Of a stretch of 64,000 bases of DNA, positions 35,824 through 45,365 are shown in pieces (position 1 is the first letter of the stretch; each line of letters opens with the position of its first letter). The DNA is taken from assembly GCA_016703535.1 (NCBI GenBank), contig JADJBV010000002.1, positions 1,674,001-1,738,000 of the forward strand. The letters run 5' to 3'. This stretch comes from Deltaproteobacteria bacterium (GTDB taxonomy: Bacteria; Myxococcota; Kuafuiibacteriia; Kuafuiibacteriales; Kuafuiibacteriaceae). Position numbers and translations under genes: made by a program. The notes below the pieces were generated by a model, which was not told the DNA's origin, searched no databases, and saw nothing but the letters and a program-made list of their open reading frames with translations.

Positions 35824-36506
35824 GCAGCACCGGCAGCCGATCTGTTGGGGCCCAAAAGGAGGCCACCGCCCCGCCCGCGAAAACGTCGGCGGCCGATCCC
35901 GAGGCTCGGGATCGGGAGGACGCCGCCTTGATGGGGCGCTTCAAGGCCGGTGATGCCCGGGCCTTCGAGTCCCTCCTCGGCCGGCACAAAAAAGGCGTCT
36001 ACAACTTCTGCCTCCGGATGTTGGCCGATCGGGCCGCCGCCGAAGACGCGACCCAAGAGGTGTTTCTCCGGATCGTTCGATCCGCTAAAGACTGGGAAAG
36101 ACAGGCTAAATTCACGACCTGGTTGTATACCGTAGCGAGAAACCACTGCATCGACGCGATCCGGAAAGCGTCCTATCGCAAGACCGCTTCTCTCGATCAG
36201 TCGTTGAAGGAGGGTGAGGAGGACGGACCATCGCTGGGAGAACGGGTCGCCGACCACGAGGCCGTGACCCCCGATCGAGGGGCGGAGTCGAATCGGCTGC
36301 GGGCCAAGCTCGCGGCGGCGATCGCGGCCTTGCCCGAGGAGCAGCGAGAGGTCTTCGTGATGAGAGAATATGCAGGGATGCCGTTCAAGGACATCGCGCA
36401 GGTGGTTCAGGTTCCCGAAAACACCGTAAAGAGCCGCATGCGCTACGCCCTGGAACACCTGCGCACCGCGCTGGCGGCCCAAGGCATTCACCAAGGAGAG
36501 GTCTGA
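35820..36506 (+). CDS. ECF-type RNA polymerase sigma factor
   Basis: The 228-residue sigma-70-family protein starts at GTG 35820, inside the upstream stop. A 35-residue Ala/Pro-rich extension precedes region 2 (FESLLGRHKKGVYNF, then AEDATQEVFLRI and TWLYTVARNHCIDAIR). Region 4 lies at about 160-215 (LPEEQREVFVMREY, then IAQVVQVPENTVKSRM). It is followed 19 bases later by a probable anti-sigma gene, the usual ECF arrangement. Coupling to two MshEN genes is unusual. No cognate promoter pair could be assigned. Confidence 0.92.
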   Translation: MSSTGSRSVGAQKEATAPPAKTSAADPEARDREDAALMGRFKAGDARAFESLLGRHKKGVYNFCLRMLADRAAAEDATQEVFLRIVRSAKDWERQAKFTTWLYTVARNHCIDAIRKASYRKTASLDQSLKEGEEDGPSLGERVADHEAVTPDRGAESNRLRAKLAAAIAALPEEQREVFVMREYAGMPFKDIAQVVQVPENTVKSRMRYALEHLRTALAAQGIHQGEV

Positions 36507-36525
36507 AGGAGATCAGGAGCAGAAC

Positions 36526-37899
36526 GTGAGCAACCGAGAAGACCATCGCCTCGTCGACCACGTGTACGACGAGCTGTCGCCGAACGAGGAGCAAACCTTC
36601 CAGCGTTTGCTCACCGACGACCCGTCGATGGCCGAAGAGCTCGCCTCCTTCGAGTCCACGCTGAGTGTGCTCCGCGAAGGGCTCCCCGCCGAAGATCCAT
36701 CGCCTCACCTCGACGCCAAGATCCTCGCTTACGCCCGCCAGGCCGCCGCCGAAAATGAAGGCGCGTCTTGGCTGGGACGAGTCCGCAAGTTCCTTCGTGG
36801 CCCGGCGATCGGGTTGGTCGCCGCCGGCACCGCCGCCATCGTCGGCGCGTTTTTGGTGTTGCCCCAGATGAAGGAGCCGACCCACGACGCGCCGAGCGTG
36901 GCGCTGGAGGCCGCCCCGGCCCGGGTCAACCAGGCGCCGGCGCCGACCGAAAAGTCCGCCGAAGTGGAGCCCGTCGCGCCGCCCTCGGAGTTGGCCTTCC
37001 AGGACGAGCGGGCGGCGGAGGGTGTCGCCAGCGGCAAGGCCGAGGCGACCAACGTTCGCCTCGACGATCAGGCCGAACAAAAGCGCAAAGTCGCGAAGAC
37101 CCTGGCCAAGGAGATGGACGGCTGGGAGCGACAAGCCAAAGATCGAGAGCGGGCCCCAGCCGGAGGTTTGCCCGGGGGACCCGTGGCTGGCAGCGACGGG
37201 GCTCGAGGCGGAGGCGGTGGGGGAGAATACCGCAGCGATCGGGTGGTGGCTCGTTTTGATGCCCCGGTCGAAGAGGCCAAAAAGTCGGACGAGGCACCGG
37301 CTCCGAAACGGGAGGCCACCCTCCGCTTGGAAGAGGAGCGCCCACGGGGAGAGAAGGGCGGCGCCGAGGCCGACGCCGATGACAACTTCGGCGACATGGT
37401 CGCGGCCATGCCCAAAGACAGCCCCGATCCGGAGGCTCCGGTTGCGCCAGCGGCGGCGGCCCCCGCCCCCCCGCCCCTTGGGGCCAGCGAAGGCGCCGGG
37501 GCCGTGGCCGAGCCGCCTGCCAAGGTGGCAAGGGCCGCGGCCGCCCGCCCGGCGAGTCCTGCCCCGAGCGCCGACAAGCGCCAGGCGACAACCAGCCCGG
37601 CCCGGGCCACCTTGGGTTTGGCGCGCCAACAGCTGGAGGGCGGCAACCTGGCGGGTGCGGCCAAACTCGCTGAACGGGGTGTCGCCTTGGCCAAAAGCAC
37701 CCCCGAATGGGGCTGGGCTCTCCTCGAGGCCGCCGAAATCCTCTACGCCTGCGGCCAATATGGCCCGGCGGAGCGTTACGCGGCCCAAGCCAGGTCCGCC
37801 GTCGAGGTCGCGGCCCGTCCCCGGGCCGAGCGGCTGATGAAGCAGGCCCGCTCCAAGGCGACCGAGTCGGACTCGGCCCCCGCCACGACCACCCACTGA
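36526..37899 (+). CDS. probable membrane anti-sigma factor with C-terminal TPR-like region
   Basis: The 457-residue protein starts at GTG 36526 with an AGGAG before it. The N-terminal 85 residues (DHVYDELSPNEEQTF, then AEELASFESTL) have the helical pattern of anti-sigma domains but lack the HxxxCxxC zinc motif. A single transmembrane helix follows at about 93-110 (GLVAAGTAAIVGAFLVLP). The outer part is Ala/Pro/Glu-rich and disordered, ending in TPR-like helices (LGLARQQLEGGNLAGAAKL). Position right after an ECF sigma gene and single-pass topology support an anti-sigma role. Confidence 0.8.
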   Translation: MSNREDHRLVDHVYDELSPNEEQTFQRLLTDDPSMAEELASFESTLSVLREGLPAEDPSPHLDAKILAYARQAAAENEGASWLGRVRKFLRGPAIGLVAAGTAAIVGAFLVLPQMKEPTHDAPSVALEAAPARVNQAPAPTEKSAEVEPVAPPSELAFQDERAAEGVASGKAEATNVRLDDQAEQKRKVAKTLAKEMDGWERQAKDRERAPAGGLPGGPVAGSDGARGGGGGGEYRSDRVVARFDAPVEEAKKSDEAPAPKREATLRLEEERPRGEKGGAEADADDNFGDMVAAMPKDSPDPEAPVAPAAAAPAPPPLGASEGAGAVAEPPAKVARAAAARPASPAPSADKRQATTSPARATLGLARQQLEGGNLAGAAKLAERGVALAKSTPEWGWALLEAAEILYACGQYGPAERYAAQARSAVEVAARPRAERLMKQARSKATESDSAPATTTH

Positions 37900-37989
37900 C
37901 ACCTCCGCGCCTTCTTCATGCGGAAGAAAGGCCGAATTGGCGGTGCAGCCAGGCCCCGTGGTAGTCGACTATAGACTCTTGGACGCCCC

Positions 37990-40900
37990 ATGAAGACTGC
38001 CCAGCGCCGACTCCTCCCCCTAACTTACGCGCTCTGTCTTGCGCTCGTGGGCCATGCCTGCAGCTGTGACGAGTCGCCGCCCGGTAACCCGAACGTGGAC
38101 ACCGGGGTGACCGATCCCGACACCGGCTTCGACAGCGGCGTCGATCCCGAGGACAGCGGCGCCGACGCCGGCGATATGGGGACCGTCGATCTCGGTGTGG
38201 ACGGAGGCGCCGACGCCGATGGTGGCACAGGGCCGATCGATGGCGGACCCAACCCCAACAACCCGAACAACGCGATGTTGGACTCGGACTGCGACGGGTT
38301 GTCCGACGCGGAGGAGTTTTCGATCATCTACCCGGGCGGCGGCAAGACCAGCCCCAGCAACCCGGACAGCGACGGTGACGGCATCCCCGATGGTCGTGAG
38401 GTTGGGCGCTCCGGACCGGTGGCGGGCACCGCATGTGCGATCACCGCCGACGCCGATCCGGCGTCCACCACCGATCCCACCCGGGCCGACAGCGACAACG
38501 ACGGCATCGACGACGGCCTCGAGGACCTGAACCGCGACGGCGCGGTGGGCGCTGACGAGTCCAACCCGCGCAGCCCGGACAGCGACGGCGATGGCCTACC
38601 CGACGCGATCGAGGACGCCAATCAAGACGGCGTACGCGACGGGACCGAAACCCACCCGAACCGGCGGGACAGCGACGGCGACTTGATCGCCGACGGCGTC
38701 GAGGACGCCAACCGCAACGGCCAGTTCGAGGCGGGGGAGACCGATCCCCGCAACGGCGACACCGACGGCGATGGCGTGGGCGATGGCGGCGAAGACACCA
38801 ACCACAACGGGATCTCCGAACCCTTCGAGATCAACCCCCGGACCCCGGACACCGACTGTGACGGCGTCAGCGACGGTGACGAACTGAACGTCTTTGGCAC
38901 CAGCCCGCTGGTCGAAGATACCGACGGCGACGGCATCACCGATGGCGTCGAGTTGGGCCGCACCGCCGTGATCCCCGGGAGCAACTGCCCGGGCAATCAG
39001 CCGACGGATCAGGATCCGACCACCATGACCAACCCGTTGGACATCGACACCGACGGCGACGGGCTGCCCGACGGCGTGGAAGACGGCAACCAAAACGGCC
39101 GGGTCGACGCGGGCGAAACCGATCCCGGTGACGCGGACACCGACAACGACGGCGTGCCCGATGGCGACGAGGTCCTCTCGGGCTTCGATCCTTTGGACCC
39201 CAACGATCCACCGACCGGCACCGGCCCAGCGATCACCCAGATCTGCGGCGACGCCAACCTGAAGGTCGTCAACTTCAACATCGGGGGGCCGTCGGCTTGG
39301 ACCATCGCCAGCGAACAGTCCTTCACCTACACGGCGGCGACGGTGAACAACTCCAACGTCGCCGCGGCCGCCCTCGATGATGGGGCCAGCGCCTTGTCGG
39401 GCTTCGTCCTGCGGATGCCCCTGTTGGCAGGCCAAGCCACCGTGGCCAACCAGAGCAACGGAGTTTCGGCCCGTTTGTCGACGGGCGCGGCGGCCCAAAA
39501 CCTGACCTACGCGCTCCGCATCTCGGGTCGTGGCGTCACCACCCACGACGGCTTCGAGGCTTCGGTGTCCAACGTGGTCGACCTCAATGTCGCCGCCGGT
39601 ACGCTGAACCCGGCCGAGGTGCGCAACGCCGTGGTCCGTTTGTTCACGGGTCTACCGGCCGGTGACTTCACCGGTTTGCCGACCAACACCGGCGCCGCAG
39701 GGAACCAATACACCCTCAGCTACGAGATCTTGATCCGCACCACGCCCCCCGAGTTGATCGTGGTCGGCGGCGTGATGAACCGGGCGGCCTTCGACGACGT
39801 GGCCGACAACCGCAGCCTGATCTTGGCCGACCTGACCAACGGCAGCGCCTTGGCTTTGGCCGACGCGCGGCGGGGCAAAGACTGCGATCCGATCTTCGCC
39901 CAGGGCCAATCGGTCGCCGACTTCATCTGGATGGCGGACATCTCGGGCTCGACCGACGATGACCGAGGCCGGATCTCGACCGCGGCCTCCTTGATCGTCA
40001 CTGCGCTCACCAACAACGGCGTCGACTTCCGCATGGGCGTGGTCCCCCACACCCAAAACGCCTTCGCCCAGCCCGCCAACAACGGCAACCTCCGGGGCAC
40101 CGGCTTCGTCCGAGATCCCAGCCTCTTCGCCAGCTACCTGCTCGACACCAGCGGCAACGATGGCTGTGAGTTTGGCCTGGACGCCGCTTCTCGGGCGATC
40201 ACCCGGGCCCTGCCCCGGACCGCGGCCGGCGTCGAAGACCCGCGGCGTTTGCGGGACGGCGCCACCTTGGCGGTGGTCTACATCTCCGACGAGTTCGCCC
40301 AAGAGTTGACCCTGCGGAACGGCGCCAACAGCCAAAACTGCTTCAACTACGCGCCGTCTTGCGACACCGGCGTCCGCGACTACTACACCAACAACGCCAA
40401 CGCGGTGTGCAGCACGGTCCCGACCGCGCCCCAGCAGTCCTGCATCGACGGCATCGTGCAGACCTACGCCGACCAGATCACCATGAACCAGGGCGTGGCC
40501 TTTGGTCAGGTCATCGTGCCCAACGGCACCACCTCCTGCACCGGCTACGCTTGCCCGCAGCCAGGCAGCCAGGCGGCCAATGAGCCGGGCCGCGGTTACG
40601 TCGAGGTGGTCAACGCCACCGGCGGCGCCTTCTACACGCCGTGCACCGACAACCCGGGCGCGGCGCTCCAGGCGATCGTCGACGCCATCGCGGGCGCGGC
40701 TTCTCAGTTCACCTTGGACTCGGCGCCCATCTCTTCGACCATCAAAGTTGGCGTCTTCCGCGACGTCGGCGGCGTGATCACCGCCATCTACCCCGACGTC
40801 CCTCGGGACAAGGACAATGGCTTCGACTACGACGCCTCGTCCAACTCGATCTTCTTCCGCGGCTTTGGTTTCCGCCCCACCCAGGGTGACCTGGTGGTGA

Positions 40901-41622
40901 TCAGCTACCGCAACTGGCGCCCTCCAGTAGAGCCCTGCGGCGGTTGTTTGGCCAACCAGATCTGCGATCCCCAGCTGGGCATCTGCACCTGTGACCAGGC
41001 CATCTGCAACGCCTGCGGCGCCAACCAGGTCTGCGACGCCAACTGTGCGTGTGTTTGCGGCGCCGACTGCAACGGCCAGTGCGGGCCGGGCACGGTCTGC
41101 AACCAGGCCACCTGTCAGTGTGAGTGTGCGCCGGACTGCGGCGGCGCTTGTGGCCCGGGCACGACCTGCAATCAGGCCACTTGCCAATGCGAGTGTGGCG
41201 CCGACTGCGGCGGCGCTTGTGCCGGCACCAACCTGGAGTGCAACACGGCGGCCTGCAACTGCCAGTGCCCCAGCGATTGCGGCGGCAGCTGCACCGGCAA
41301 CACCGTCTGCAACACCTCCACCTGTGACTGCGCCTGCACGCCGGCCTGTGACGCGGCCTGCCCTGGTGCGGCCACCTGTGACCCGGCTCAGGACTGCGCC
41401 TGCGCCTGCCCAGCCGACTGCGGCGGTTGTCCGGATGGGACCCAGTGCAACCAGACCTCTTGCCAGTGTGAGTGTGGCGAGGCCTGCGACACGGCCTGCC
41501 CGAATCGCGCGGTCTGCGATCCGAACAACTCTTGCGAGTGCTTCTGCCCCGCCGACTGCGGCGGCTGCAACGCCAACGAGACCTGCGACGAGGTCAACTG
41601 CCGCTGCGTGCCGATCGTCTGA
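37990..41622 (+). CDS. thrombospondin-3/VWA/Cys-rich surface lipoprotein
   Basis: The 1210-residue protein has a signal ending LVGHAC (lipoprotein-like). Residues 95-405 contain many calcium-binding thrombospondin type 3 loops such as DSDGDGIPD, DTDGDGVGD and DTDCDGVSD. A VWA domain lies around 640-900 with an intact MIDAS start (ADISGSTDD). The C-terminal 235 residues hold tandem Cys-rich units of the form CGADCGGACGPGTxCN. The layout suggests a calcium-stabilised, disulfide-rich surface adhesin. It appears monocistronic, with 90 bases upstream. Confidence 0.88.
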   Translation: MKTAQRRLLPLTYALCLALVGHACSCDESPPGNPNVDTGVTDPDTGFDSGVDPEDSGADAGDMGTVDLGVDGGADADGGTGPIDGGPNPNNPNNAMLDSDCDGLSDAEEFSIIYPGGGKTSPSNPDSDGDGIPDGREVGRSGPVAGTACAITADADPASTTDPTRADSDNDGIDDGLEDLNRDGAVGADESNPRSPDSDGDGLPDAIEDANQDGVRDGTETHPNRRDSDGDLIADGVEDANRNGQFEAGETDPRNGDTDGDGVGDGGEDTNHNGISEPFEINPRTPDTDCDGVSDGDELNVFGTSPLVEDTDGDGITDGVELGRTAVIPGSNCPGNQPTDQDPTTMTNPLDIDTDGDGLPDGVEDGNQNGRVDAGETDPGDADTDNDGVPDGDEVLSGFDPLDPNDPPTGTGPAITQICGDANLKVVNFNIGGPSAWTIASEQSFTYTAATVNNSNVAAAALDDGASALSGFVLRMPLLAGQATVANQSNGVSARLSTGAAAQNLTYALRISGRGVTTHDGFEASVSNVVDLNVAAGTLNPAEVRNAVVRLFTGLPAGDFTGLPTNTGAAGNQYTLSYEILIRTTPPELIVVGGVMNRAAFDDVADNRSLILADLTNGSALALADARRGKDCDPIFAQGQSVADFIWMADISGSTDDDRGRISTAASLIVTALTNNGVDFRMGVVPHTQNAFAQPANNGNLRGTGFVRDPSLFASYLLDTSGNDGCEFGLDAASRAITRALPRTAAGVEDPRRLRDGATLAVVYISDEFAQELTLRNGANSQNCFNYAPSCDTGVRDYYTNNANAVCSTVPTAPQQSCIDGIVQTYADQITMNQGVAFGQVIVPNGTTSCTGYACPQPGSQAANEPGRGYVEVVNATGGAFYTPCTDNPGAALQAIVDAIAGAASQFTLDSAPISSTIKVGVFRDVGGVITAIYPDVPRDKDNGFDYDASSNSIFFRGFGFRPTQGDLVVISYRNWRPPVEPCGGCLANQICDPQLGICTCDQAICNACGANQVCDANCACVCGADCNGQCGPGTVCNQATCQCECAPDCGGACGPGTTCNQATCQCECGADCGGACAGTNLECNTAACNCQCPSDCGGSCTGNTVCNTSTCDCACTPACDAACPGAATCDPAQDCACACPADCGGCPDGTQCNQTSCQCECGEACDTACPNRAVCDPNNSCECFCPADCGGCNANETCDEVNCRCVPIV

Positions 41623-41646
41623 TCTCCGGGCGGGACCCCGGGCCGC

Positions 41647-43761
41647 TCAGCCCTCGGATTTGGGGGCGGGCGGCGGTGCCGGCAGGTCCACCGAAGGGCT
41701 GACCTTGGACCCTGCCCGCGGCCGGGAGAAGCTGCCGGTGGTGGAGATCAACTCCTTCGGCTGCACCGGGAGCTGAATCACAAACTCGGTCCCGGCCCCC
41801 ACCTTGGACTCGGGGTAGATGATGCCGTTGTGGTTCATCACGATCCGCTGACAGACCGCCAATCCCAAGCCGGTGCCCTGGGGTTTGGTGGTGAAGAAGG
41901 GGATGAAGATCTTCTCCAGGTCTTCGGGCGGAATGCCCACGCCCTGATCTTTGATCCGCACCTCGATCAGCCCCCGCTCCGGCAAATAGCGGGTGGCGAC
42001 CGTGACGTCTTTGCCGCTCCCTTGGGAAGCCTCCCGCCCGTTGATGATCAGGTTGATCAACACCTGCTTGATCTGCTCGCTGTCGGCGGTGATCGTCGGT
42101 AGCCGGTCGTCCAAATCCAGGATCAGGCCTCCGGATTGTTCGCCCTTTTGGGCCTCCAACAACTTGGCGGTCTTCTTGAGGAGTTCGTTGACGTCGGTGG
42201 CCTGGAGGTTGGCCCGGAAGGGCCGGGCGTAGTCCAGGAACTGAGACACCACCGAGTTCAGGCGGTTGGTCTCGTCGATGATCACCTGGAGCAGCTCCCC
42301 TTGCTCCTGCTTTTGGTAGGCGCTCGGATCCAGGTATTCGGCGGCGCCCTTGATCGCGCCCAGCGGGTTGCGGATCTCGTGGGCCAAGCCGGCGGCCATC
42401 GAGCCGATCGCCGCCAAACGTTCACGCTCCCGCAGGCGTTCGGCCAACTTGGAGTTCCAGATCACCGTGGCGGCGGTTTCGGCGATCTTCATCAGCCCGG
42501 CGATCTCGGCGGTGGAATAAGGCTCGACCGAACGATCGTCCCGCAGCGCCAAAAAACCCAACACCGACTCACCCGAGACAAATGGGAACAACATATCGGC
42601 GCTGACCGCGCGCATCGCGTCGATCAGGTCCCGTTTGGTGGCGGCGTCCGGGGCCTGCTCTTTGCCGCCGGCCAGCTGTTCGGCCAAGATCGGGGCACGG
42701 TTCTGCTGGATGGCGTGCCAAAGCTCCGGCAACTCCCGGGCGTCGACCCGGGAGGAGGGCTCCGGCCCGCGGTAGGCGTGGACCCGAAAGCTGTTGCCCA
42801 TCGGCTCCAAGAGATACACCGCCACGTGGGTGGCCCGGCGGGAGTCGTAGAGGGTGTCGGAGACGATCTGGCTCATCTTGGCCGGATCGAGCACGCCGTG
42901 TTGCATGCGGCGGCGCAGGTCTTCCAGCACCTGGATGAAGCGATAACGCTCCCGGAAGAACAGCTCGACGACCTTGGTCTCCAGCCGATCCTTGAGCGGA
43001 TCGTACAGGGTCAACAAGATGATCACGCCGACCACCGCGTTGAAGAGCCGAGACGAGGCGTTGTTGCCCAGGCTGATCAACAGGGCCGAGATGCCGGCGA
43101 AGAGCACCGCCAAGATGGCCAACACCGCCATCCGACCCACGAACTCGTTGAGGTCCAGGAGGCGGTCCCGCAAGATAACTTGCGACAGGAAGAAGACGTA
43201 GAGCATCACCGTCAGGTGGCTGATCGCGGTGAAGCTGCCGCGGATCGGCGGGAGTTCACCCAAGATGGCCATCAAGGTGACCACCACCGCGGCGAAGGCC
43301 AGGTACCGACGCCGGGCGTGTTCCACGGTGCCTTGGCCCAGGTCACCGGCGGCGATCATCCGGCGGGCCGAGGCCAAGACGATCACCCCGACGTAGACCC
43401 CAACCGATGCCTGGACGATCTCGAGATCTCCGATCGGCGAAAGGGCCGCCAGCGCGAACAACACCGAGGTCGGGTAGGCCACGTTCCGCAGGGTGGGCCG
43501 GGCGGTCCAGGGCAACAGATCCACGAAGAGCCGGACCATCGCGGCCGGCACCAAAGCCGCGATCGCCAACTCGACCCGCAGCCACGGGTCGTCGCCGAAG
43601 GTTCCCCGCAGAAAAAAGGCCAAAAACCAGGCCACCAGGGTGACGCAGAAGACGGCAAAAAGCAGGTCACTTCGTCGCCGGCGCAGGCGCAGCAACATGC
43701 CGGTCATCACCGCCACGGTGACGAACGCTCCGATCAGCGCGCTTTGGACCTCGACCCGCAC
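41647..43761 (-). CDS. membrane sensor histidine kinase with GAF domain
   Basis: The 704-residue protein has seven or eight hydrophobic helices in residues 1-255, a GAF-like domain at about 290-440, and a HisKA domain with the phosphoacceptor in LAHEIRNPLG at about 465. The HATPase domain shows NLIINGREAS (N box), DQGVGIP, FFTTK and GTGLGLAV, so it looks active. The hydrophobic N-terminus resembles the 7TM/histidine-kinase N-terminal sensors. No response regulator is adjacent. A Ser/Pro/Arg-rich tail follows the kinase core. One palindrome lies in the membrane domain. Confidence 0.92.
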   Translation of the reverse strand: MRVEVQSALIGAFVTVAVMTGMLLRLRRRRSDLLFAVFCVTLVAWFLAFFLRGTFGDDPWLRVELAIAALVPAAMVRLFVDLLPWTARPTLRNVAYPTSVLFALAALSPIGDLEIVQASVGVYVGVIVLASARRMIAAGDLGQGTVEHARRRYLAFAAVVVTLMAILGELPPIRGSFTAISHLTVMLYVFFLSQVILRDRLLDLNEFVGRMAVLAILAVLFAGISALLISLGNNASSRLFNAVVGVIILLTLYDPLKDRLETKVVELFFRERYRFIQVLEDLRRRMQHGVLDPAKMSQIVSDTLYDSRRATHVAVYLLEPMGNSFRVHAYRGPEPSSRVDARELPELWHAIQQNRAPILAEQLAGGKEQAPDAATKRDLIDAMRAVSADMLFPFVSGESVLGFLALRDDRSVEPYSTAEIAGLMKIAETAATVIWNSKLAERLRERERLAAIGSMAAGLAHEIRNPLGAIKGAAEYLDPSAYQKQEQGELLQVIIDETNRLNSVVSQFLDYARPFRANLQATDVNELLKKTAKLLEAQKGEQSGGLILDLDDRLPTITADSEQIKQVLINLIINGREASQGSGKDVTVATRYLPERGLIEVRIKDQGVGIPPEDLEKIFIPFFTTKPQGTGLGLAVCQRIVMNHNGIIYPESKVGAGTEFVIQLPVQPKELISTTGSFSRPRAGSKVSPSVDLPAPPPAPKSEG
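43169..43184. repeat. iterated palindrome CGCAAG-ATAA-CTTGCG
   Basis: Six-base perfect arms in the membrane domain of the histidine kinase gene, read on the minus strand as Gln-Val-Ile-Leu. Confidence 0.78.
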
Positions 43762-43776
43762 GCGCTGGTTTTCGCC

Positions 43777-45291
43777 TCAGAGTCGGAGCGCGATGCCGAT
43801 CGACGACCGCAGATCGCGGATGGAGACGCTGGCGTTGCTGAGTTGGCCCGTCTCGTCTTCGGGCAGCTGGCGGGTGGGTGAACCTTCGAAGGTGACCCGG
43901 TCCAGGTTGAAGCGGTTGTCGAAGGCGATGGCAACGGAGTCCGAGATCCAGATCCGCGCCCCCAGGTCCCCGCCGATCGTGAAGCCGGCGCCGCTGCTGC
44001 CCGTGGTGAAGGGACGTTCGCTGTAGGAGAGGATCAGGCCCCCGTCGACCGCGAAGGAGACCTCGAGCACGTCGTTGAAGGGCAGTCGCAAGCCCAAGCC
44101 GCCGACGGTGGCCAAGGCGGTCGAGCCCAACACCGTGTTCCCCGGGTGTTCGGCGACGTTGGCCATCGACAGACGGGCCCCGACCGCCGGGATCAACTTG
44201 TAGCGGGTGCGACCGGTGCCGGCCAAGGTCACGTGAAAGCCGAACATGCCAGAGACATCGAGCAAGCTGCCGCTGGGGTTGCTGACGCTGCCCAAGATGG
44301 ACGTCTCGTAGCGTATGGGTCGGAAGGCGCCCCGGAGGGCAACGGCGATCGGCACGCCGGGCGCGACCAACTCTGCGTCAGCGGCGAAGAGCCCGCTCGG
44401 CTTCATGCTGAACGACAGGTTGGAGGTGTCGACCGCCGCCGAAGAGAGGCCGTAGGTCCGCAAAAGGCCCGAACCGGCGGTGATCGAAAATCGGAAGAGC
44501 TCGGGCTCGTCGGCCGGGTTGATCGGCGTCACGACGGTCTGAGTGGTGTTGGCGGAGTTGTTGCTCGGCGGCGGGGCCACCGCTGGCGGAGGAGGAGGGG
44601 GCAGCTCCACCGGCGGAGGGGGAGGGGGATCGTTTTCGGCGACCACCGGCGGCGGGGGCTCCTCGACCGGGGGTGGCGGCGCCTCGGGGGGCGGTTCATC
44701 GGGCAACTTTTCATCCGTCACCGGCGGCGGCGGATCATCGAGTTTTTCGTCGAGGCCCGAAGGGGGCGGGTCCTGTTGGGCGACCGGGCCCGTCGAGGTG
44801 CCACCCGAGGCGCCCAACTCCGCCAACTTTTCGATGGCCCGTTTGGCGATCCGAGTGCCCCGATCCCCAGCCTCGGCCCCGGGCTTGTAGAACTGAGAGC
44901 GGAAGTCCATCTGGACCTGGCCGGTTTCGGTGTTGATCAGCAGCGCCTGGGCTGTGTAGAGCCACTTCTTTTTGGTGATCTCCACGGCCAACACGTATTG
45001 AGCGCCGGCCTCTTTGCCCGCCGCCGCCAAAGCCGCCGCCTCGAAGGTGTTCTTTTGTTTGAGGTTTTTCTGGGCCTTTTCGAGGGCTCGGCTGGGGACC
45101 AAGGGACCCACCGCTTCGGTCATGGTCCGCCGCAAGGCGCCCGAAAGCTGGGACTTGCCGTCGGCCTTTTTGCCCTTGGCCTCGGGGATCACGACCTTCA
45201 GGCCCTTGATCGCCGCCGGCCATTCCTCGGCGTGGGCCGGGGCCGGCGCCAAAAACAATCCGAAGAGGGGTAGGACCCAAAGACGCCGCAT
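43777..45291 (-). CDS. proline-rich outer membrane protein, barrel-like C-terminus
   Basis: The 504-residue protein starts at ATG 45291 with a signal peptide (RLWVLPLFGLFLAPAPAHA). Residues 22-175 form an alpha/beta domain (GAQYVLAVEITKKKW, then MDFRSQFYKPG) resembling CsgG/LpoB-like periplasmic domains. A long Pro/Glu linker spans about 190-275. The C-terminal 215 residues are beta-rich and end in an aromatic/hydrophobic strand (IGIALRL), typical of an outer-membrane barrel. Function is unknown; linking the cell wall to the outer membrane is inference. It is 15 bases upstream of the histidine kinase gene on the same strand. Confidence 0.78.
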   Translation of the reverse strand: MRRLWVLPLFGLFLAPAPAHAEEWPAAIKGLKVVIPEAKGKKADGKSQLSGALRRTMTEAVGPLVPSRALEKAQKNLKQKNTFEAAALAAAGKEAGAQYVLAVEITKKKWLYTAQALLINTETGQVQMDFRSQFYKPGAEAGDRGTRIAKRAIEKLAELGASGGTSTGPVAQQDPPPSGLDEKLDDPPPPVTDEKLPDEPPPEAPPPPVEEPPPPVVAENDPPPPPPVELPPPPPPAVAPPPSNNSANTTQTVVTPINPADEPELFRFSITAGSGLLRTYGLSSAAVDTSNLSFSMKPSGLFAADAELVAPGVPIAVALRGAFRPIRYETSILGSVSNPSGSLLDVSGMFGFHVTLAGTGRTRYKLIPAVGARLSMANVAEHPGNTVLGSTALATVGGLGLRLPFNDVLEVSFAVDGGLILSYSERPFTTGSSGAGFTIGGDLGARIWISDSVAIAFDNRFNLDRVTFEGSPTRQLPEDETGQLSNASVSIRDLRSSIGIALRL

Positions 45292-45365
45292 CGGCAGCGG
45301 GTAGGATAGCCCGGCAAAAGCCCGAAAATCCACTCCGGGCCGGCCCTTCCGCGGCGTTCGGGGGC

